Source of the DNA: Flavobacteriaceae bacterium | GTDB lineage: Bacteria > Bacteroidota > Bacteroidia > Flavobacteriales > Flavobacteriaceae | Direction: 5' to 3' | NCBI GenBank assembly: GCA_013373385.1 | Contig: JABXHX010000007.1 | Coordinates: 124,001-188,000, forward strand | Length of the DNA: 64,000 nt | Shown: in pieces, positions 58,354-64,000 of the stretch | How the letters are laid out: each line of letters begins with the position of its first letter | How positions within the stretch are numbered: position 1 is the stretch's first letter | Notes under the pieces: generated by a model | What the model was told of the DNA's origin: nothing | Databases searched by the model: none | The model's input: only the letters and a program-made list of their open reading frames with translations | Made by a program: the position numbers and the translations under genes

Positions 58354-58853
58354 TGAGAATTTTTAAAGAAGAACAACGATTTACGCAAACTTGGCTGATT
58401 GTAGTTTTGGCAATAAGTTTAATTGTATCTACATCAATTATGATTAAAGAATACAGTAAAGACAATTCTACGCTTAGCACAACTGAATTTGTTTTAGTGT
58501 TATTCGGCACAATCAGTGCACCATTAATCATTTTCTTCTTTAAACTCAAAACACGAATAGATGAAATCGGAATTCACTATCAGTTTATACCCTTTCATTT
58601 TTCTAAAAAAACTATTGTTTGGAGTGATATAAAAAGCGCCTATACACGCAAATACGATGCAATTACTGAATTTGGCGGTTGGGGATTAAAAAGCAAGGTG
58701 ATTTGGCGTAAAAGTAGAGGTGTTTCTTATAGTGTTTCAGGAAATATAGGCTTACAATTAGAATTAATTTCTGGCAAAAAAATACTCATTGGTACGCAAA
58801 AACAATACGAAGTAGATACAGTTATCAACACCTACAAAAACAAAATACAATGA
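58353..58853 (+). CDS. Membrane protein with PH-like domain, unknown function
   Basis: A 166-residue protein with two membrane helices (about 13-31 and 43-63), then a beta-rich domain (YQFIPFHFSKKTIVWSDIKSAYTRKYDAIT ... GKKILIGTQKQYEVDTVI) resembling a bacterial PH fold. It overlaps the next gene by four bases (ATGA). No other known motif. Confidence 0.72.
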   Translation: MRIFKEEQRFTQTWLIVVLAISLIVSTSIMIKEYSKDNSTLSTTEFVLVLFGTISAPLIIFFFKLKTRIDEIGIHYQFIPFHFSKKTIVWSDIKSAYTRKYDAITEFGGWGLKSKVIWRKSRGVSYSVSGNIGLQLELISGKKILIGTQKQYEVDTVINTYKNKIQ

Positions 58854-59317
58854 ATACAGAAAAACTGGATTTAAAAAGAATAGACTATGGCATTATTTTT
58901 TCTGCAATAGCTACCACTTTACTGGCTTGGGTATATGTATTTGTTAAGTACAGCAAACTACCAAATCAAATTCCTTCGCATTTTAACGCAAAAGGAATTG
59001 TAGACGATTATAGTGAAAAATATTATTTATGGATTGTTTTACTTGTTTTTTCTGCATTACAAATCTTTATTTATCTAATTGCTAAAAATACAAGCATTCA
59101 CAATTTTCGATTAAAAACCAAGCTTGCCAATTTTAGAGCAATTATAGTTTTTACACCACTACTAGGGTGCTTATTACTTTTTATCATCCATGCTATCATT
59201 CAAAGTTCAAAGGGAGATTTTGAATATAACAGTCTTATAATACCAGTAATATTTGGACTAACAATTATTACTCTAATAATCATGTTTTCTATAATTCTCA
59301 AAAGCAATAAGGCATGA
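58850..59317 (+). CDS. DUF1648 domain membrane protein
   Basis: A 155-residue protein with four membrane helices and the DUF1648 segment YSKLPNQIPSHFNAKGIVDDYSEKYY (residues about 32-57). The family is found in regulators of the SdpI type that give immunity to toxic peptides, but function here is not shown. It overlaps the following gene by four bases. Confidence 0.82.
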   Translation: MNTEKLDLKRIDYGIIFSAIATTLLAWVYVFVKYSKLPNQIPSHFNAKGIVDDYSEKYYLWIVLLVFSALQIFIYLIAKNTSIHNFRLKTKLANFRAIIVFTPLLGCLLLFIIHAIIQSSKGDFEYNSLIIPVIFGLTIITLIIMFSIILKSNKA

Positions 59318-60237
59318 AAAAAATCATAATATATACCGCTTTATATTTTTTATTCTTAACATCTTCTTTTGCTCAAGTAATATCAAAAGAAGTTTTCATA
59401 AAAAACGATTCAATTGAACTCCCAGGAACTCTATCATATATAAATACTACATCACCATTAGTAATCTGGATTCATGGTTCTGGAAATATCGACAGAAATG
59501 GAAATCAAGCTGGAGTTAATATTAAAGCTAATTATATTCAGCAATTCAGAGAGAAAATGAATAACAATGGATTTGCTTTTTTCAGTTATGATAAGAGAAC
59601 TGCAAACCCTAAAAATTTTAAACTTTTAAAGAATACTTTATTTGACGATTTAGTAGACGATGCAAAGATTATTGTTAAACATTTAAAAGATAATTATACT
59701 TTTAAAGAAATTGTTTTAATTGGTCACAGTCAAGGATCTTTAACTGCAATGTTAGCTTCTGAAAATGCTAATAAATATATTTCTTTAGCTGGTTTATCAA
59801 ATTCTTTTGACAAAACCTTAGTAAAACAAGTAACCAATCAAAATGCTATGCTTGGCAAAGTAGCTGATGAGCATTTTAAAGAACTATTTAAAACAGGAAC
59901 TATTAAACAAGTAAATCCATTTTTGGTGAGTATTTTTAGAAAACAGAATTATCCATTTTTAATCAATTGGGCAAAATACAATCCATCAAAAGAAATACAA
60001 AAATTAAATATTCCTATTCTAATTGTTAATGGAGACAAAGATATTCAAGTAAAAATTGAAGATGCAAAAGCAATGCATAAGGCTAAACCGTCATCAAGAT
60101 TAGCTATTATTGAAAACATGAACCATGTGCTAAAGCATATTGAAAAAGATGCAGACAATATGAATTCATATTACACAGCAGATTTCCCTATCTCAACAAA
60201 GTTGATTACCACCATTTTAAACTTTATTAGAAAATAA
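59314..60237 (+). CDS. Secreted alpha/beta hydrolase
   Basis: A 307-residue exported hydrolase: signal peptide (ending SFAQ), oxyanion-side HGSGNIDRNG, nucleophile Ser in IGHSQGSLTAML, acid Asp in VNGDKDIQV and the final His in ENMNHVLKHI. It resembles the dienelactone-hydrolase/esterase type. Overlap with the DUF1648 gene implies coupled translation; the RHH regulator follows three bases later. Confidence 0.88.
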   Translation: MKKIIIYTALYFLFLTSSFAQVISKEVFIKNDSIELPGTLSYINTTSPLVIWIHGSGNIDRNGNQAGVNIKANYIQQFREKMNNNGFAFFSYDKRTANPKNFKLLKNTLFDDLVDDAKIIVKHLKDNYTFKEIVLIGHSQGSLTAMLASENANKYISLAGLSNSFDKTLVKQVTNQNAMLGKVADEHFKELFKTGTIKQVNPFLVSIFRKQNYPFLINWAKYNPSKEIQKLNIPILIVNGDKDIQVKIEDAKAMHKAKPSSRLAIIENMNHVLKHIEKDADNMNSYYTADFPISTKLITTILNFIRK

Positions 60238-60240
60238 TTT

Positions 60241-60408
60241 ATGGCAAAAAAGAAGGCATTTGCGTTACGTATTAATGAAGACATGTTAAAAGCAATTGAA
60301 AAATGGGCTTCAGATGAATTTCGATCTACCAATGGACAGATTGAATGGATGCTCATGCAAAGTCTTAAAGAAGCCAAAAGAGAACCAAAAAATAAAAGCG
60401 AAGAGTAA
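60241..60408 (+). CDS. Arc/CopG-type ribbon-helix-helix DNA-binding protein
   Basis: A 55-residue protein: basic N-terminus and beta strand KKKAFALRI, then two helices (NEDMLKAIEKWASDEF and STNGQIEWMLMQSLKEAKRE), the Arc-family layout. It binds DNA as a dimer of dimers on tandem boxes. It closes the SPFH cluster, whose promoter holds repeated ATATCAT boxes, so autoregulation is likely. Confidence 0.85.
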   Translation: MAKKKAFALRINEDMLKAIEKWASDEFRSTNGQIEWMLMQSLKEAKREPKNKSEE

Positions 60409-60424
60409 ATTCCTCGCTTTTATT
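60394..60424 (+). terminator. Terminator at the end of the SPFH cluster
   Basis: AAAAGCGA (60394-60401) pairs with TCGCTTTT (60414-60421), with a loop that includes the Arc-gene stop codon, followed by TATTTTGTT. A moderately strong hairpin ending the cluster. Confidence 0.6.
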
Positions 60425-60500
60425 TTGTTAACATTTTTTTAAGAATTTTATCTTTTATAGATTTTGTAACTTCAAACGCTAAACAACGAATCAAAATATC

Positions 60501-63500
60501 ATGAAAAAATTACTCTCAATCCTTTTTCTACTTGCAACCACAGTCTTGTTTTCTCAAGAATTCTCTATGGACATGGTTAAAAACATGAAACCGAGAAATA
60601 TTGGGCCAGGTGGAATGAGTGGACGTGTTACATCTATAGATGTAGTGCAATCAAACACAAATATAATGTATGCTGGTACAGCTTCTGGTGGATTATGGAA
60701 ATCTACTTCAGCAGGTACAACTTGGAAACCAATTTTTGATAATGAAGCTACAGCTTCAATTGGAGCAGTGGCCATTCAACAATCTAACCCAAGTGTAATT
60801 TGGGTAGGTACAGGAGAAGGAAATCCTAGAAATAGTTTAAATGGTGGATTTGGAATCTATAAATCTTTAGATGCTGGTAAAACATGGAAACTAATGGGAT
60901 TAGAAAAAACACGTCATATACATCGTGTAATTATCGATCCAACAAATCCAAGCACAGTATATGTAGCTGCAATTGGCTCTCCTTGGGGAGAACACAAAGA
61001 ACGTGGCGTATATAAAACAACAGACGGAGGAAAAACTTGGAAACAAATTTTATTCAATAATATAAAAACGGGCGCAGCAGATTTAGTTATGGATCCATCC
61101 AATCCAAATAAGTTAATTGCTGCTATGTGGGAACACAAACGTGAACCATGGTTTTTTACTTCTGGTGGTAAAGGAAGTGGAATGTACATCACACATGATG
61201 GTGGAGAAAACTGGAAGAAAATTACAAGCAAAGAAGGATTTCCGAAAGGAAACTTAGGAAGAATTGGCGTAGCCATTTCTAGAAGTAATCCCAATACAAT
61301 TTATGCGTTGGTTGAGGCAAAGAAAAATGCCTTATATAAGAGTATTGATGGTGGATTTAAATGGCGAAAAATAAATGATAAACCTGGTATTGGAAATAGA
61401 CCATTCTATTATTCTGAAATTTATGTTGATCCTCAAAATGAGAATAGACTATACTCTATTTACACCTATGTAAATGTTTCAGATGATGGAGGAAGAAGTT
61501 TCCGCCAATTAATGCCTGCGTATGGTGTAAATAATGGGGTACATCCAGACCATCATGCTTGGTGGATTCATCCAAAAAATGGAAAATTTATGATTGACGG
61601 AAATGATGGTGGATTAAACATTACTCACGATCATGGAAAAACTTGGCGTTTCGCTGGTAATATTCCTGTTGCTCAATTCTATCATATTAATGTTGATAAT
61701 GAATTTCCTTACAACGTATATGGTGGAATGCAAGATAATGGATCTTGGGGCGGACCAGCTTACGTGTGGAAAGCGCAAGGAATTAGAAATTCATACTGGC
61801 AAGAATTAGCTTTTGGAGATGGATTCGATGTTGTTCCAGATAAAAATGACTCTCGTTATGGATACGCAATGAGTCAGCAAGGCTTTGTTGCTAGATATGA
61901 TAGAAATACTGGTTATAGTTATTCCATTCAACCTACACATCCAGACCCAAAAGTTAAATTGCGTTTCAACTGGAATAGTGCTATTGGTCAGGATACATTT
62001 GACAATTCAACAATATACTTTGGAAGTCAGTTTGTTCATAAAAGTACCGATAAAGGAACTACTTGGAATGTTATCTCTCCAGATTTAACAACCAATGATC
62101 CAAATAAGCAAAAACAATCTGAAAGTGGTGGATTAACGATGGATGCAACTGGAGCAGAAAACCATACTACAATTTTAGTTATTGAACCTTCTCCCTTAGA
62201 AAAAGATATGCTTTGGGTTGGAACTGATGATGGAAATGTTCAAGTAACCAGAAATGGTGGACAAACTTGGACAAACGTTTCTAAAAATTTAAAAGACTTA
62301 CCTAAAGGAAGTTGGATTGCACAAATAAAAGCGTCTAATAAAAATAAAGGAGAAGCATTACTTATTGCTAATGATTATAGAAGATTTAACTATACTCCAT
62401 ACGCTTACAGAACTAAAAATTATGGTAGAACTTGGACTCGCATAGTTGATGCAGATGATGTAAAAAGTTATACATTGAGTATTGTAGAGGATATCGAAAA
62501 TCCAAATTTATTATTTTTAGGTACTGATGATGGATTATACATTTCAGTTAATGCAGGAAAAAAATGGACAAAATGGACGAATGGTTTCCCTACAGTTCCT
62601 GTTAAAGATTTAGTAATTCACCCAAGAGAACATGATTTAGTAATTGGAACTTTTGGTAGAGCTGCTTGGGTACTAGATGATATTAGACCATTAAGAGCAT
62701 TGGCAAAGAACAATACTACTTCTAAAAAATTAGAATTGTTTGAACCTCCTACTGCTTACCATGCAATGTATATACAACCAACAGGAAGCAGATTCGGGGC
62801 TGATGCATTGTATCAAGGAGAAAACAGAAGGCGTGGCGCACCGATATCTTATTATATCAACAGACCAAAAACTAAGAAAGATACAAAAAAGAAAGCAGCT
62901 AAAAAAAATAAGGTTAAGTGGGATTCTATTAAATTAGAAATTTTTGACGGAACACGCTTAATAAGAACCTTAAAACAAAAAGCTCCGAAAGAAAACGGCG
63001 TACATACCATGCGTTGGTTTTTAAGAGAAAAAGGTGTTTTTGGACCATCAAGAAGAATTAGGAATTCTAGAAGAGAACCAAGTGGATTACCTGTTAAACC
63101 AGGAACTTATAGACTTAAAATGACTTTTGGCAATGAAGTTGCTGAGCAAAACATTAAAGTAGAAATGGATCCTAGAATGACTTTTTCTAATTCGGATATC
63201 AATACACGTTTTGCAGTACAAAAAGAATTAGAAGTCTATACAAAAACATTGGCCAATGTTGTGCAACAATTGGTTGAAAGCAAAAATACAGCTAATGAAA
63301 TTGCTAAAAACTTAGCAAAAGCTGATAAGAAAAAGTACAAAGATCAAATAAAAGCATCTAAAGACATCGCTAAAAAAATAGAAGGACTAATTAGTATATA
63401 CTTAGGCAAAATTGACAGGCGTCAGGGAATTACTAGAAACCCTGAAGTTACTGTTAATCAAAGATTAGGTGTTGCAAGAAGATATCTTGGTTCTAGATTT

Positions 63501-63674
63501 GGAAAAATTACCAAAACAGAAACTGAGTTAATTACCAATTTTAAAAATGCTTTAAAAGATGCATTAGATAAAACCAATGCATTCTTTAACAAAGACTGGA
63601 AAGCCTATAAAAATAAGGTAGACACTATTCAAATTTCTGCTTTTAAAGATGTTAAGAATTTCAACATAAATTAA
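60501..63674 (+). CDS. Secreted VPS10/sortilin-like BNR-repeat protein
   Basis: A 1057-residue exported protein. The signal peptide ends VLFSQE. Residues about 30-720 hold many BNR/Asp-box-like blades (GTASGGLWKSTSAGTTW, YKSLDAGKTWK, YKTTDGGKTWK, YITHDGGENWK, STDKGTTWN and others), forming VPS10/WD40-like propellers. A central basic linker (KKKAAKKNKVKWD) follows, then an Ig-like segment with KPGTYRLKMTFGNE and an alpha-helical C-terminus. It has no Por sorting domain. Bacterial relatives include xyloglucanase-like or glycosyl-hydrolase-annotated proteins, but no catalytic residues are obvious, so a binding role is more likely. It is preceded by a TA-rich promoter region. Confidence 0.85.
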   Translation: MKKLLSILFLLATTVLFSQEFSMDMVKNMKPRNIGPGGMSGRVTSIDVVQSNTNIMYAGTASGGLWKSTSAGTTWKPIFDNEATASIGAVAIQQSNPSVIWVGTGEGNPRNSLNGGFGIYKSLDAGKTWKLMGLEKTRHIHRVIIDPTNPSTVYVAAIGSPWGEHKERGVYKTTDGGKTWKQILFNNIKTGAADLVMDPSNPNKLIAAMWEHKREPWFFTSGGKGSGMYITHDGGENWKKITSKEGFPKGNLGRIGVAISRSNPNTIYALVEAKKNALYKSIDGGFKWRKINDKPGIGNRPFYYSEIYVDPQNENRLYSIYTYVNVSDDGGRSFRQLMPAYGVNNGVHPDHHAWWIHPKNGKFMIDGNDGGLNITHDHGKTWRFAGNIPVAQFYHINVDNEFPYNVYGGMQDNGSWGGPAYVWKAQGIRNSYWQELAFGDGFDVVPDKNDSRYGYAMSQQGFVARYDRNTGYSYSIQPTHPDPKVKLRFNWNSAIGQDTFDNSTIYFGSQFVHKSTDKGTTWNVISPDLTTNDPNKQKQSESGGLTMDATGAENHTTILVIEPSPLEKDMLWVGTDDGNVQVTRNGGQTWTNVSKNLKDLPKGSWIAQIKASNKNKGEALLIANDYRRFNYTPYAYRTKNYGRTWTRIVDADDVKSYTLSIVEDIENPNLLFLGTDDGLYISVNAGKKWTKWTNGFPTVPVKDLVIHPREHDLVIGTFGRAAWVLDDIRPLRALAKNNTTSKKLELFEPPTAYHAMYIQPTGSRFGADALYQGENRRRGAPISYYINRPKTKKDTKKKAAKKNKVKWDSIKLEIFDGTRLIRTLKQKAPKENGVHTMRWFLREKGVFGPSRRIRNSRREPSGLPVKPGTYRLKMTFGNEVAEQNIKVEMDPRMTFSNSDINTRFAVQKELEVYTKTLANVVQQLVESKNTANEIAKNLAKADKKKYKDQIKASKDIAKKIEGLISIYLGKIDRRQGITRNPEVTVNQRLGVARRYLGSRFGKITKTETELITNFKNALKDALDKTNAFFNKDWKAYKNKVDTIQISAFKDVKNFNIN

Positions 63675-63699
63675 TATATTTGAAACATATATAGTATTA

Positions 63700-63732
63700 T
63701 TAAATCTCCTGCTTTTGTAGGAGATTTTAATT
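63700..63732. terminator. Hairpin after the VPS10-like gene
   Basis: AAATCTCCT (63702-63710) pairs with AGGAGATTT (63719-63727) around a short loop, followed by TTAATTTG. A weak but plausible terminator; it may also lie in the leader of the next gene. Confidence 0.55.
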
Positions 63733-63749
63733 TGTTTAAAAAACACCAA

Positions 63750-64000
63750 ATGAAAAAATTACTTATTGGATTAACATTATTAGTATCAATCAACAATTTT
63801 GCTCAATCAAACCCTGAAGACGAACTCGGTGTTTGGTATGCTTACGGAGGTAGCCACAAAATCTCTGAAAAAGTGAGCCTAAAAACACAAGCACAATTTC
63901 GCTTTTTTGATATTGCTAATGATATGCAACAGCTTATGTTGCGTGCTGGAGCAAACTATAAATTTAACAATACATTTAGTGCATACATAGGATATGCGTA
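63750..64000 (+). CDS. DUF2490 outer-membrane beta-barrel protein (partial, 3' end outside window)
   Basis: The ATG at 63750 opens a frame to the window end. It encodes a signal peptide (MKKLLIGLTLLVSINNFAQ) and the start of a barrel in DUF2490 style: LGVWYAYGGSHKISEKVSLK, then QFRFFDIANDMQQLMLRAG. DUF2490 proteins are short outer-membrane barrels of unknown role. At 83 visible residues the assignment rests on the N-terminal strands. Confidence 0.8.
   Translation, partial: MKKLLIGLTLLVSINNFAQSNPEDELGVWYAYGGSHKISEKVSLKTQAQFRFFDIANDMQQLMLRAGANYKFNNTFSAYIGYA

Overview
The window is AT-rich, densely packed bacterial chromosome, almost certainly from a marine-type member of the Flavobacteriaceae (Bacteroidota). 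The evidence is: a CAL67264-family mini membrane protein, the DUF6095 and DUF6695 families, monomeric NADP-isocitrate dehydrogenase, the menaquinone genes menE/menC/menA, a TonB receptor with a carboxypeptidase-like N-terminal repeat, lipoboxes ending in a Cys followed by K or D, near absence of Shine-Dalgarno sequences, and promoter boxes of the TAnnTTTG type. No tRNA, rRNA, CRISPR array, transposase or phage gene was seen. Most of the window is ordinary core genome; the interest lies in regulators, small genes, an RNA and repeats between core genes.

Layout. 1-4.5 kb: end of purB, a lipoprotein, terC, a small His/Cys-rich protein without a normal start codon, and a probable metal TonB receptor. 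4.7-7.3 kb: two histidine kinases. 7.3-10 kb: trmD, a GT39-like glycosyltransferase and rplS with an untranslated leader. 10-10.6 kb: no gene, but a strongly foldable RNA ending in a terminator. 10.6-17.2 kb: monomeric idh, murQ, DUF6095, a permuted papain-like protein next to an ATP-grasp ligase, and a secreted basic repeat protein. 17.2-23.8 kb (minus): ettA, a mini membrane protein, an Old-Yellow-Enzyme/FadH-like reductase behind an 18-bp palindrome, and a five-gene stress operon (DoxX, FMN reductase, YjdI-type Fe-S protein, MarR, pirin). 23.9-27.8 kb (plus): acyl-CoA carboxylase beta subunit, yebC, and a membrane-tethered transcription factor with an outer jelly-roll-like domain.

27.8-41.8 kb (minus): menE, a CPBP protease and menC; VOC, SRPBCC and metallo-beta-lactamase-fold genes; a DUF4349 lipoprotein; another lipoprotein bounded by direct repeats of the menA 3' end; menA; two bacterial PH-domain proteins; two Hdr-like Fe-S proteins; an AhpD-like protein; MlaD; and an amidase. 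41.9-45 kb (plus): lptD and ridA. 45-53.6 kb (minus): gapA, pfkA, a sugar-kinase/nucleotidyltransferase pair and tamB. 53.7-56.8 kb: tsaD, two thioredoxin-fold proteins and an S1/P1 nuclease. 57-60.4 kb (plus): an eight-gene SPFH cluster ending in a ribbon-helix-helix regulator and preceded by repeated ATATCAT boxes. 60.5-64 kb: a large VPS10/sortilin-like secreted protein and the start of a DUF2490 outer-membrane protein.

Functional themes: envelope building (lptD, tamB, mlaD, murQ, amidase, TonB receptor), menaquinone synthesis, central carbon metabolism (idh, gapA, pfkA), and electrophile or oxidant stress. The best candidates for undescribed biology are the orphan RNA at 10.2-10.5 kb, the jelly-roll/HTH membrane regulator at 26.6 kb with its C-tract element, the DUF6695/ATP-grasp pair at 14-16 kb, and the SPFH cluster with its putative RHH operator.
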